Part shown: piece after piece, positions 1-7,463 of the stretch
Numbering within the stretch: position 1 is the first letter of the stretch
Layout: the number at the start of each line of letters is the position of its first letter
Assembly: GCF_003574315.2 (NCBI RefSeq)
Contig: NZ_AP025739.1
Span: 496,001-560,000, forward strand
From: Capsulimonas corticalis
GTDB lineage: Bacteria; Armatimonadota; Armatimonadia; Armatimonadales; Capsulimonadaceae
DNA: 64,000 bases
Reading direction: 5' to 3'
Translations under genes and position numbers: made by a program
The notes under the pieces: generated by a model
The model's input: the letters and a program-made list of their open reading frames with translations, nothing else
Told to the model about the DNA's origin: nothing
The model's database searches: none

Positions 1-1
1 A

Positions 2-259
2 TACGCCGGGGTCGAATATTCGGTGCAGACGAAGATGTTGGAGATTGGCGACACCATTCTAATTACAACGGATGGGATTACCGAAGCCCGGCGCAATGGA
101 GACTTTCTGGATTATGAAGGCTTTATCGAGCTTGCCGAGCGTTTCCAGCATTCGCCCAAGACCAAGCAGTATGGCGAGGCAATCGTCGAAGAGGCGCGCG
201 CCTTCACGGGCGGCAAGTTTCAAGACGACGTATGCCTGCTGATCGCTCGCCGAGTCTAA
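2..259 (+). CDS. SpoIIE/PP2C-type phosphatase, C-terminal end (partial)
   Basis: The reading frame is open from the left edge of the window, so this is the 3' end of a longer gene; a GTG at 23 is internal. The remaining 85 residues read GDTILITTDGITEAR, then GFIELAERF, and end DDVCLLIARRV. This is the C-terminal half of a SpoIIE/RsbU PP2C phosphatase, where the TDG and DD aspartates bind metal. Family members dephosphorylate anti-anti-sigma or STAS proteins in partner-switching pathways. It lies 56 bp before an RsbR-like gene on the same strand, so it is probably the phosphatase input or output arm of the stressosome operon. The N-terminal sensory domain is outside the window. Confidence 0.85.
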   Translation, partial: YAGVEYSVQTKMLEIGDTILITTDGITEARRNGDFLDYEGFIELAERFQHSPKTKQYGEAIVEEARAFTGGKFQDDVCLLIARRV

Positions 260-315
260 ATCCAACCCACGGACTTTAAAATGACAATGATCGATCTGAA
301 TTTAGGAGCAACACT

Positions 316-1191
316 GTGACAATACCGGCGGGCGCAAGCCGCATCACCGAAATCCTCAACAACCACGAGAGCGAACTCTTACAGGAATGGCTCGCCGAAC
401 AGCGCCAATCCGGAGCCGCCCGCCCCGACCTGATCCCGGCGACGGAGCTTCAGGAACAGGGACGCGAATTCGTCGCGCTGCTGCGTCAGGCCGCCCAATC
501 CGGAGATTTCAGCAATATCCAGGCGCCGGCCTGGTCCGGCGTGCGGGACTTGATTACCGAGCTGTCGCGGACGCGGGCTCGGCTCGGGTTCACTCCCACC
601 GAAGTGGCGACATTCGTCTTCTCGTTCAAGCAGCCCCTGTTCTCCGCATTGCAGCGCGCGCATGGGGACGATTCGAACAGCCTGCTCGCCGATATCTGGA
701 CGGTCACGAAGCTGCTGGACAAGCTGGGCCTTCTGACGACGGAATCGTACATGAAGTCGCGCGAGGAGATTATTGCCCGGCATCAAGAGGAGATGATGGA
801 GCTTTCCACGCCGGTCGTGCAGCTCTGGCAGGGAATTGTCGCCCTTCCGATCATCGGGACGCTGGATAGCGCCCGGACCCAGATCGTGATGGAAAACTTG
901 CTCCAGGCGATCGTGGACACGGGATCGGAAACGGCGATTATCGATATCACGGGTGTCCCCACGGTAGACACCCTGGTCTCGCAGCACCTGCTCAAGACCG
1001 TCGCGGCGGCGCGGCTGATGGGCGCCGAGTGCATCATCAGCGGCATCCGGCCGCAGATCGCGCAGACCATCGTGCACCTTGGCGTGGAGCTGACGGACGT
1101 CACGACGAAGGCGACGCTCGCGTCGGCCTTCGCGCTCGCGCTGCAGCGGCGCGGAATGACGGTCGGCAAAGTCGCTCAGTTCAAGTCGTAA
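316..1191 (+). CDS. rsbR: RsbR-type stressosome protein
   Basis: A 291-residue protein with a helical N-terminal sensory region (about residues 1-150, RsbR_N/globin-like in this family) and a C-terminal STAS domain (about 165-280). The STAS part contains IDITGVPTVDT; Thr219 in VDT corresponds to a threonine that RsbT kinases phosphorylate in RsbR proteins. The GTG start at 316 has AGGAGC just upstream. In known stressosomes RsbR and RsbS form the large cytoplasmic scaffold that holds RsbT until stress is sensed. The rsbS- and rsbT-like genes follow directly, which is the classical order. The sensed signal cannot be read from the sequence. Confidence 0.9.
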   Translation: MTIPAGASRITEILNNHESELLQEWLAEQRQSGAARPDLIPATELQEQGREFVALLRQAAQSGDFSNIQAPAWSGVRDLITELSRTRARLGFTPTEVATFVFSFKQPLFSALQRAHGDDSNSLLADIWTVTKLLDKLGLLTTESYMKSREEIIARHQEEMMELSTPVVQLWQGIVALPIIGTLDSARTQIVMENLLQAIVDTGSETAIIDITGVPTVDTLVSQHLLKTVAAARLMGAECIISGIRPQIAQTIVHLGVELTDVTTKATLASAFALALQRRGMTVGKVAQFKS

Positions 1192-1201
1192 GGAGACGTT
1201 T

Positions 1202-1600
1202 TTGGAACGCATCCCAATCTTGCAAATGGGCTCTTTCTTGCTCGTGACGATCCAAGTGGACATGCACGACCGCCTCGCAATGACCCTTCAGGACGATCTG
1301 ACCACGAAAATCGTGCAAAGCGGCGCAAGCGGCGTGCTGATCGATATCTCGGCGCTGGATATTGTCGACTCGTTCATTGGGCGAATGCTGGGGAATATCT
1401 CGGCGATGTCCCGAGTGCTCGACGCCGATACCGTCGTCGTCGGCATGCAGCCGGCTGTCGCGATTACGCTGGTGGAGCTGGGCCTCTCCCTTCCGGGCGT
1501 CCGCACCGCGCTGAACGTGGAAAAAGGCATGGGAATCCTCAGAACGACGCAGACGTTATTCGGGGAGGAAGAGAGCGGCGATGGCAGTCCGGAAGAGTGA
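1202..1600 (+). CDS. rsbS: RsbS-type STAS anti-sigma factor antagonist
   Basis: A 132-residue single STAS domain. The start is TTG at 1202, chosen because MERIPILQMG is the usual RsbS beginning and AAGGAGA precedes it. DIVDSFIGRM contains Ser57, equivalent to the RsbS serine phosphorylated by RsbT. The C-terminal acidic tail (GEEESGDGSPEE) is longer than the minimal domain. The gene starts 10 bp after rsbR, and its end overlaps rsbT by 20 bp, so translation is probably coupled. The expected role is the scaffold subunit of the stressosome that binds RsbT until phosphorylated. Confidence 0.92.
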   Translation: MERIPILQMGSFLLVTIQVDMHDRLAMTLQDDLTTKIVQSGASGVLIDISALDIVDSFIGRMLGNISAMSRVLDADTVVVGMQPAVAITLVELGLSLPGVRTALNVEKGMGILRTTQTLFGEEESGDGSPEE

Positions 1601-1985
1601 GACGATGCCGATCCGCACCCAGGCGGACATCGTCCATGTCCGCCAGGCAGTCCGCGTCTGGTCTGTCGACATCGGCATGCGTCTGGTGGATCAGACAAAG
1701 ATTGTTACGGCCGCCAGCGAGCTCGCCCGTAACACGCTGGAGTACGGCGGCGGAGGCGACCTGCTGATCGAAGCGCTGTCCGAAGGGATACGCGCCGGCC
1801 TGCGCCTGACCTTCACGGACCAGGGCCCCGGCATCGCCGACATCGCGCTCGCCCTGACCGACGGCTACACCTCCGGCGGCGGTATGGGCATGGGGCTGAG
1901 CGGATCCAAACGCCTCTCCAGCGAGTTTGAGATCGAATCCCAGGTCGGCGCCGGCACGACGGTTCGAATCACGCGCTGGAAATAA
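1581..1985 (+). CDS. rsbT: RsbT-type serine/threonine kinase (GHKL)
   Basis: A 134-residue GHKL ATPase. The N box is seen in ASELARNTLEYGGGG, the G1 box in DQGPGI, and the G2 region in GGGMGMGLSGSKRL. This matches RsbT, which phosphorylates RsbR and RsbS and, once released, activates a PP2C phosphatase. Translation starts at ATG 1581 inside the rsbS end. The first eight residues may be an extension, as a second ATG lies at 1605. The partial SpoIIE phosphatase upstream of rsbR is the obvious candidate target. Confidence 0.92.
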   Translation: MAVRKSETMPIRTQADIVHVRQAVRVWSVDIGMRLVDQTKIVTAASELARNTLEYGGGGDLLIEALSEGIRAGLRLTFTDQGPGIADIALALTDGYTSGGGMGMGLSGSKRLSSEFEIESQVGAGTTVRITRWK

Positions 1986-2016
1986 GTTACGGAATTTGAG
2001 AAATTGTCATATCCTT

Positions 2017-3039
2017 ATGAACACATCCACGGCTCTGGAAATCACAGACGCCACCTTAGTCGGCGAAGCGCGCAGGCGCGTCGCCTCACTCACGCACTCC
2101 CTCGGATTCAATGAGGAAACACGCGGCCGCGTCGCTCTGATCGTCACGGAGCTGGCGACCAATATTCTCAAGCACGCCCAAACCGGCGAAATCGTCTTCC
2201 GGGAGCTGCGCGAAGGCGACGCCGCCGGCATTGAGATCCTCTCCCTCGATCGCGGCCCGGGAATCAGCAACGTCGCCCAGAGTCTCGCGGACGGTTACTC
2301 GACGGCCGGCACCCCCGGCAACGGCCTGGGCGCGGTGGTCCGTTTGTCCTCCACCTTCGATATCTATACGCAAAGCGGCGCGGGCACAGCCATCCTGTCG
2401 CGGATCTGGGATCGCCCGACATCCTTTGTCCAGCCCGGCGCGCCGCTGGAGATCGGCGTCGTATGCGTCCCCAAGCCCGGCGAAACCGAGTGCGGCGACG
2501 CGTGGTCGTCGAGCCAGTCTCCGCAGCGGTGCAGCCTGTTCGTCGCCGATGGTTTGGGGCACGGCCCGGTCGCGGCCGAAGCCTCGCGCGAAGCGGTCCG
2601 CGTCTTCGACGCGGTTGCCGAGACATCGGACTCCAAGCGCATCATCGAAGCCGCGCATCTGGCGCTGCGCAGCACGCGCGGCTCGGTCGTCGCCGTTGGA
2701 CAAATCGCGCCCGAGGATGGGATTCTGCGCTACGTGGGCGTCGGAAATATCAGCAGCACGCTGCTGACGCCCGAAGGCACGCGCAGTCTGGTGTCGCACA
2801 ACGGCACGGTCGGCCAGACGATGCGGACGCTGAATGAGTTTACCTATCCATGGCCGCGCACGGCCCTGCTGGTGATGGCGTCCGACGGCCTTCAGTCACA
2901 ATGGACGCTGGATAAGTATCCCGGCCTCGCCTCACGCCATCCTTCCCTGATCGCCGGCGTCCTGTACCGGGACTTCAACCGCCGCCGCGACGATGTGACC
3001 GTGCTTGTCGCCCGCTGGAAGGAACGCGCCACGCAATGA
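2017..3039 (+). CDS. Anti-sigma-like GHKL ATPase fused to a SpoIIE/RsbX-type phosphatase
   Basis: A 340-residue two-domain protein. Residues 1-135 are an RsbT/RsbW-like GHKL ATPase (VTELATNILKHAQTG as N box, DRGPGI as G1, GNGLGAV as G2). Residues 150-340 are a PP2C/SpoIIE phosphatase with GDAW, FVADGLGHGP and ASDGL, ending DDVTVLVARWK. RsbX is a short stand-alone phosphatase of this type that resets RsbS and RsbR; here it carries its own ATPase domain. ATG 2017 was chosen because the GHKL fold begins right after it; the frame is open further upstream but that stretch overlaps rsbT. The gene overlaps the next one by ATGA. Confidence 0.88.
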   Translation: MNTSTALEITDATLVGEARRRVASLTHSLGFNEETRGRVALIVTELATNILKHAQTGEIVFRELREGDAAGIEILSLDRGPGISNVAQSLADGYSTAGTPGNGLGAVVRLSSTFDIYTQSGAGTAILSRIWDRPTSFVQPGAPLEIGVVCVPKPGETECGDAWSSSQSPQRCSLFVADGLGHGPVAAEASREAVRVFDAVAETSDSKRIIEAAHLALRSTRGSVVAVGQIAPEDGILRYVGVGNISSTLLTPEGTRSLVSHNGTVGQTMRTLNEFTYPWPRTALLVMASDGLQSQWTLDKYPGLASRHPSLIAGVLYRDFNRRRDDVTVLVARWKERATQ

Positions 3040-4382
3040 GAAGCCGTCTGATGACCCTGGAGATTAAATACGAGCAGGACGTCGTGCATACCCGGCAGCG
3101 CGCGCGCCACATCGCCGCCCTGCTCGGGTTCGACGGTCAGGATCAGACACGCATCGCGACCGCCGTTTCGGAGATCGCGCGCAACGCTTACCAATATGGC
3201 GGCGGCGGCCACGCCGAGTTCGCCGTCGCGGTGAAGGCGCCCGCGACGCTGGAGATCCGTATTGAAGATCGCGGGCCGGGGATCAGCCGCCTCCAGGACA
3301 TCTGGGACGGCCGGTACCAGTCGTCCACGGGGATGGGAATGGGACTGATCGGCGCCCGGCGCCTGATGGATCGCTGCGATGTCGAGACAAGGCCGGGCCA
3401 GGGCGTGCGCGTGTCGATGGAAAAGCGGCTGCCGGGCAATGCGCCGGCCGTGACCGCGCAGCGGCTGCGCGAGATCTCGGAAGAGCTCACGCGCGTCGCG
3501 CCCGTCACGCCGTTCGACGAAGTGCGCCGCCAGAATCAAGAGCTGCTGCTGGCGATGGAGCAGGTGCGGGAGCGAGAAACCGAGCTGCTTCGGCTCAACA
3601 CGGAGCTGGACGAGACCAACAAAGGCGTCATCCAGCTTTACGCCGAACTCGACGACAAAGCCGATTCGCTTCAGGAGGCGTCAGAACTCAAGTCCGCATT
3701 CCTGTCCAATGTGACGCACGAGTTCCGCACGCCGCTCGGCTCTATTGTCGGCCTGTCGCAATTTCTGCTGGACCGGTTGGACGGCGATCTGACAACCGAA
3801 CAAGAAAAGCAAGTCACGTTCATCCATAAGTCCGCGCAGACTCTCATGGAGATGGTCAACGACCTGCTGGACCTGGCGAAGATCGAATCGGGAAAAACCG
3901 AGATCCGCGCCAACGCCTTCACCGTCGCCGATACGTTCGCCGCCCTGCGCGGCATGTTCCGCCCGCTCGTCATCCCTGGCGGCGTCGCCCTGGTCTTCGA
4001 GGACTGCCCCGACATTCCCAGCCTGCACACCGACGAAGGCAAAGTCTCTCAGATCCTGCGCAACCTGATCTCCAACGCCCTCAAATTCACCGAGACCGGC
4101 GAAATCCGCGTCCGCTGCGAAGTCGACCCGGGCGACCTCATTTCCTTCACCGTCTCCGACACCGGCGTCGGCATCGCCCCCGAAGACCAGGACCGCGTCT
4201 TCGAAGAGTTCAGCCAGGTCGAAGGCGCCCTCCAGCGCAAAGTCAAAGGCACCGGCCTCGGCCTCCCCCTCTCCCGAAAACTCGCCCGCCTCCTCGGCGG
4301 CGACGTCACCCTCGAAAGCGCCCCCGGCGTCGGCTCCACATTCACCGCCACAATCCCGAGGACGTATAGCGAGCCGGGTTAG
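3036..4382 (+). CDS. Histidine kinase with an N-terminal RsbT-like ATPase domain
   Basis: A 448-residue protein with three parts: an RsbT-like GHKL domain (about 1-135: VSEIARNAYQYGGGG, EDRGPGI, STGMGMGLIGARRL), a coiled coil (about 150-215), and a HisKA/HATPase_c histidine kinase (about 216-445). His228 in NVTHEFRTPL is the phosphorylated residue. ATP boxes are NLISNALKF, DTGVGI and GTGLGLPLS. It starts within the stop of the previous gene (ATGA), so it is the last gene of the stressosome operon. It could link stressosome state to a two-component pathway. No receiver domain is present and no cognate regulator is adjacent. Confidence 0.9.
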   Translation: MRSRLMTLEIKYEQDVVHTRQRARHIAALLGFDGQDQTRIATAVSEIARNAYQYGGGGHAEFAVAVKAPATLEIRIEDRGPGISRLQDIWDGRYQSSTGMGMGLIGARRLMDRCDVETRPGQGVRVSMEKRLPGNAPAVTAQRLREISEELTRVAPVTPFDEVRRQNQELLLAMEQVRERETELLRLNTELDETNKGVIQLYAELDDKADSLQEASELKSAFLSNVTHEFRTPLGSIVGLSQFLLDRLDGDLTTEQEKQVTFIHKSAQTLMEMVNDLLDLAKIESGKTEIRANAFTVADTFAALRGMFRPLVIPGGVALVFEDCPDIPSLHTDEGKVSQILRNLISNALKFTETGEIRVRCEVDPGDLISFTVSDTGVGIAPEDQDRVFEEFSQVEGALQRKVKGTGLGLPLSRKLARLLGGDVTLESAPGVGSTFTATIPRTYSEPG

Positions 4383-4796
4383 CTACCACACGCGGGTAAC
4401 GCCCCAGGGCGCGTAAGCGTCGAATGAAGTATCGGGCGACAGAACAACGAGCGGCTTGGTTGTTTCATTTCCTAGGATGCTGATTGCGGCAAGCAAGCGA
4501 TCAAAGGGATCGGGATGGGCGGGAGGAAGCAGTAAGAATTGCTGGATGCACTCTACTGTTAATGGCTGTATCTGAATACCTTCCCGAACGCAAAGAGTTG
4601 ACAGGATAGAGACACTTCCTCCTGGGAACGAGAGCTTTCCGACGGAAGTCTTCATCGCAAGCTCCCAGAATGAGACAACACTGACGACCGCTTCATTACC
4701 AGAAGTATTGATCAGGGACAAAGCCGCCAGCGATAGTTTCTCACTTTCACCGTTAGCAAACCATAACAGCGTGCAGGTATCGAAAAGATATCTCAC
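4383..4796 (-). CDS. PIN-domain toxin (VapC-like)
   Basis: A 137-residue PIN ribonuclease. Acidic residues in the expected places are Asp6 in LFDTCTLLW, Glu in FWELAMK, Asp in HPDPFDRLLAA and Asp in LSPDTSFDAY. Family toxins cleave tRNA or rRNA and are held inactive by a small DNA-binding antitoxin. The start is GTG at 4796, overlapping the antitoxin stop by one base, so the two are translationally coupled. It is convergent with the stressosome operon, with its stop one base after that operon's stop. Base composition is lower in GC than the neighbours, as for a mobile toxin-antitoxin module. Confidence 0.88.
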   Translation of the reverse strand: MRYLFDTCTLLWFANGESEKLSLAALSLINTSGNEAVVSVVSFWELAMKTSVGKLSFPGGSVSILSTLCVREGIQIQPLTVECIQQFLLLPPAHPDPFDRLLAAISILGNETTKPLVVLSPDTSFDAYAPWGVTRVW

Positions 4797-5071
4797 TACA
4801 GATAGTCTCGCATTGCTTCCGTGAGATCTACCTCCAGCAAAGCGTCCGTATCAACTCCCGCAAAGAGCGCTTTGGCAAAACCAAGGCGCGGAGGGGCCTT
4901 GAGCCCACGCAAACGGTCATATTCCTCGCGCGGGATTGCGACATATTTATCCACCGACGCGACGACGTAACGTGGTGAACCGTTACGCTCCACCGTTACC
5001 GGCTCGATATCCGCAGCGTTCCAGAGATCGCCAATCCGATTTTTCACATCCGTGGCGGACATCGTCGGCAT
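4796..5071 (-). CDS. Phd/YefM-type antitoxin
   Basis: About 91 residues starting MPTMSATDVKNRIG. The N-terminal half (SATDVKNRIGDLWNAA, then PVTVERNGSPRYVVASVDKY) is a Phd/YefM fold, which binds the operon operator as a dimer. The C-terminal part (DALLEVDLTEAMRDYL) is the likely toxin-binding tail. ATG 5071 was preferred because AAGGGG sits about 8 bp upstream. An ATG at 5077 is also possible; a longer frame to 5119 has no ribosome site. The toxin gene follows with a 1 bp overlap. Confidence 0.85.
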   Translation of the reverse strand: MPTMSATDVKNRIGDLWNAADIEPVTVERNGSPRYVVASVDKYVAIPREEYDRLRGLKAPPRLGFAKALFAGVDTDALLEVDLTEAMRDYL

Positions 5072-5138
5072 CGTCATTTCCCCTTCTAAGCTCTTATAAT
5101 TATACCGAGAATTAGACAATATCGACAGAATTAGCTAT

Positions 5139-5750
5139 CTACTCCGTCAGCCGTTTGCGCCCCACGGATAAAATCTCATCGGAGAGCGCAGGGGCGGCGT
5201 GGGCGATGGCGCGGGAGAGCACGAGGGAGCCGATCATGCTGCTGAGGGTGCTGATGGCGCGCTCGCGGACGGCGGCGGTTACCGTTTCGGGATCGGCACC
5301 GTCTTCGATCATCTCGCGTGTGAGCTGCTTCTCAAAGATCGTCACGAATCCTTCAATCCCTTTGGCGTAGGCGCACTGCACCGCGTCGCCTTGCCGCGCG
5401 GTGTCCACCACCAGCGCCGCGGCAGGGCATCCGCACGCGGGGTTATCCCGGTGATCGGCGGACAAGTATTCTTCGAGATTTTTCTGAAAGACCTTCAGAG
5501 AGCCGTCCGGATCGGCGTCGTACACTTTATTGAGACCGGCGACAGCCTGGCTGAACGCCGAATCGCAAACCTCCGCCACCAGCGCCTCCTTAGACGCAAA
5601 ATGATTGTAGAAACCGCCATGCGTGAAGCCGGCCGCCTTCATCAGATCGTTTAAGCCGACGCCGTCGATCCCCTGCTCTCGAAACATCCTCGCAGCCGCA
5701 TCGATAATCGCCTGTCGGTTCTGCGCCGCCTGCTCCTTGGTGACTTTCAT
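5139..5750 (-). CDS. TetR-family transcriptional regulator
   Basis: A 203-residue repressor. The N-terminal HTH spans about residues 8-55 (RQAIIDAAARMFREQGIDG, LMKAAGFTHGGFYNHF, SKEALV). The remainder is the helical ligand domain, including the AGxxNPACGCP segment seen in the TetR_C group of regulators for dehydrogenases and efflux genes. ATG 5750 was chosen over further upstream codons because the fold starts there and a purine-rich GGGAAAGAGA precedes it. It is divergent from a short-chain dehydrogenase, with several palindromes between them, so it very likely represses that gene and itself. The ligand is unknown. Confidence 0.9.
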   Translation of the reverse strand: MKVTKEQAAQNRQAIIDAAARMFREQGIDGVGLNDLMKAAGFTHGGFYNHFASKEALVAEVCDSAFSQAVAGLNKVYDADPDGSLKVFQKNLEEYLSADHRDNPACGCPAAALVVDTARQGDAVQCAYAKGIEGFVTIFEKQLTREMIEDGADPETVTAAVRERAISTLSSMIGSLVLSRAIAHAAPALSDEILSVGRKRLTE

Positions 5751-5814
5751 AACGTCTCTTTCCCTCCCCTCGCCTCCCATCAAACGCACCGCTGACAATG
5801 GACCGCCAGCAACA

Positions 5815-5828
5815 ATGATGGTCATCAT
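5815..5828. promoter_or_regulatory. Small palindrome near the tetR promoter
   Basis: ATGATG-GT-CATCAT is a 6-bp inverted repeat in the divergent tetR/SDR spacer. It lies on the tetR side and may be a second repressor site. Assignment is by position only. Confidence 0.45.
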
Positions 5829-5847
5829 GAAAAACTTTTGGGAACGC

Positions 5848-5876
5848 TTGACAATGATGATAGTCTACATCATAAT
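5848..5876 (+). promoter_or_regulatory. Sigma-70-type promoter of the SDR gene
   Basis: TTGACA (5848-5853) and CATAAT (5871-5876) are separated by exactly 17 bp. The spacer holds ATGAT-N7-ATCAT, a possible further operator half-pair. The expected transcription start falls inside the large palindrome that follows. Confidence 0.8.
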
Positions 5877-5877
5877 A

Positions 5878-5903
5878 TTAATAATGTCAAACGACATTAT
5901 TAA
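5878..5903. promoter_or_regulatory. Perfect 11-bp palindrome, probable TetR operator
   Basis: TTAATAATGTC-AAAC-GACATTATTAA is an 11-bp perfect inverted repeat with a 4-bp centre. It covers the expected start site of the SDR promoter and ends 25 bp before the SDR start codon. A bound repressor here would block transcription. The adjacent divergent tetR gene is the natural candidate. Confidence 0.75.
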
Positions 5904-5928
5904 AAGAGAAGATTAAGGAGACACATAG

Positions 5929-6681
5929 ATGAGTAAGCTTACAGGCAAAATCGCCCTTGTGACCGGGGCGTCCAAAGGCATCGGCGCATCCATCGCCAAA
6001 CACCTCGCCGCCGAGGGCGCGACAGTAGTCGTCAATTACGCCACCAGCCAGTCCGGCGCGGACAAGACCGTCGCCGAGATCGCCGCCGCCGGCGGAGCGG
6101 CTTTCGCCATTCAGGGAGACTTCTCGAAGCCGGAGGATATTTCGCGCGTGTTCGCCGCGATCGAAGAGAAATATCAGAAGCTCGATATTCTCGTTAACAA
6201 CGCCGGCGTCTACGGGTTTGGGCCTTTGGAGCAGATCACTCCTGAAGATTTCCAGCGTCAGTTCGGCCTCAACGTGCTCGGGCTGCTGCTTTCCACCCAG
6301 GCCGCGCTTCCCCTCTTTGGCTCTGCGGGCGGCTCCGTCATCAACATCGGCTCCGCCGTCGGCAAGATGTCTCCCGCCTACGGCTCGATTTACTCCGGCA
6401 CCAAAGGCGCGGTCGATTCCATCACCGTCTCGCTTTCCAAGGAACTGGGAGCGCGCAAGATTCGAGTCAACGCCCTCAATCCCGGGCTCGTCGAAACCGA
6501 GGGAACGACGACCGCCGGCTTTACCGACGGCGAATTCCATGACTTCGCTCTGAACACCACCCCGCTCGGCCGCATCGGCGCGCCGGAAGACATCGGCCGC
6601 GTCGCCGTCTTCCTGGCGTCCGACGACTCCTACTGGGTCAACGGCCAGCAGATCATCGTCTCCGGCGGACAGACGATGTAG
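5929..6681 (+). CDS. Short-chain dehydrogenase/reductase (SDR)
   Basis: A 250-residue classical SDR. The nucleotide-binding motif is VTGASKGIGAS (about residues 11-21), the structural NNAG is in ILVNNAGVYG, and the catalytic pair is Tyr155/Lys159 in YSGTK, with Ser in INIGSAVG. The end VSGGQTM is typical of the FabG-like group. The substrate cannot be told; members reduce carbonyls with NAD(P)H. AAGGAGA lies upstream of ATG 5929. It is controlled from a strong promoter overlapped by palindromes and is divergent from the TetR gene, suggesting induction by the compound it metabolises. Confidence 0.92.
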   Translation: MSKLTGKIALVTGASKGIGASIAKHLAAEGATVVVNYATSQSGADKTVAEIAAAGGAAFAIQGDFSKPEDISRVFAAIEEKYQKLDILVNNAGVYGFGPLEQITPEDFQRQFGLNVLGLLLSTQAALPLFGSAGGSVINIGSAVGKMSPAYGSIYSGTKGAVDSITVSLSKELGARKIRVNALNPGLVETEGTTTAGFTDGEFHDFALNTTPLGRIGAPEDIGRVAVFLASDDSYWVNGQQIIVSGGQTM

Positions 6682-6706
6682 GCGCAACAATGCTTTGCCG
6701 CAGAAC

Positions 6707-6744
6707 TCAGGCGTGGATGCGCCCATAACGCCGTCCACGCCTGA
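6707..6744. terminator. 11-bp inverted repeat between convergent genes
   Basis: TCAGGCGTGGA (6707-6717) and its exact complement (6734-6744) flank a 16-nt loop, between the ends of the SDR gene and the convergent lipoprotein gene. There is no T-run, so it may be a bidirectional stop or an RNA-stabilising hairpin. Confidence 0.5.
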
Positions 6745-6786
6745 AATGCCTTCTCCGAAGCCTGCGTATAAGGATCAGCAGTTCCA

Positions 6787-7449
6787 TCACAACGGTCTCA
6801 AACGCTGCAAATACGGCCTCGTTGTCTTCAGAATATAGGTCTTTCGCGAAGTCGACCACTTCCAGATCTGCGATGTCATCTTCTGTGCGCCGGCCTTCAT
6901 GCCCACGTCGCTGTAAATCGGCCAATAATCGGGCGTTACGACAACTTCGGGAATTGTGTCACCATCCAAATCGACAAATTCCGGACGATGTTTGTCGTTT
7001 GAGTGGGCGCAGTGAACATCAAGCACGCGCTTCCACTGATTGCCTGGAAATTGAGCAAAAATCATATACTCGCGCGAAGCTCCTGCGTTAAATCCACAGC
7101 ATACCAAAACGCCCTTCGTTTCAATGTCATCCGGACTCTCCGTATTGTCTAACGGGGCGCGCCATTCCGAAACGCTCATGATCTCTCGGCTGTCGAGGAA
7201 AATGCGATACGGCTTTCCACCTCCCTCAATGGTCAACTGATCTCCGGAAATGTCATTTGGATAAGCTCTGCACCATGTCACACGATAGTCATATAGATCG
7301 CATTGATGTGGCGCCTGCAAAACTTCCTTGGAAGTTAACACGACGCCTCGATACAAGCGCGAAGTGATATGATTGCTTGAAACGGGGACGCACGCTCCGG
7401 CTACGCTCAGCAATAGAGTGATTACGGAGATATGGAGGAGGCTTTTCAT
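6787..7449 (-). CDS. Predicted lipoprotein of unknown function
   Basis: A 220-residue protein with a lipoprotein signal (MKSLLHISVITLLLSVAGAC; lipobox AGAC with Cys20). The mature part has VDLDGDTIPEVVVTPDYWP, a calcium-binding-like segment as in FG-GAP or EF-hand-like surface proteins, and several cysteines (CCGFNAG, HCAHS). The start at 7449 was taken from the signal peptide. It ends near the convergent SDR hairpin and lies 14 bp after the stop of the large membrane protein, so the two may be co-transcribed. I do not recognise the family. Confidence 0.7.
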   Translation of the reverse strand: MKSLLHISVITLLLSVAGACVPVSSNHITSRLYRGVVLTSKEVLQAPHQCDLYDYRVTWCRAYPNDISGDQLTIEGGGKPYRIFLDSREIMSVSEWRAPLDNTESPDDIETKGVLVCCGFNAGASREYMIFAQFPGNQWKRVLDVHCAHSNDKHRPEFVDLDGDTIPEVVVTPDYWPIYSDVGMKAGAQKMTSQIWKWSTSRKTYILKTTRPYLQRLRPL

Positions 7450-7463
7450 CGAAGGCGATACTC

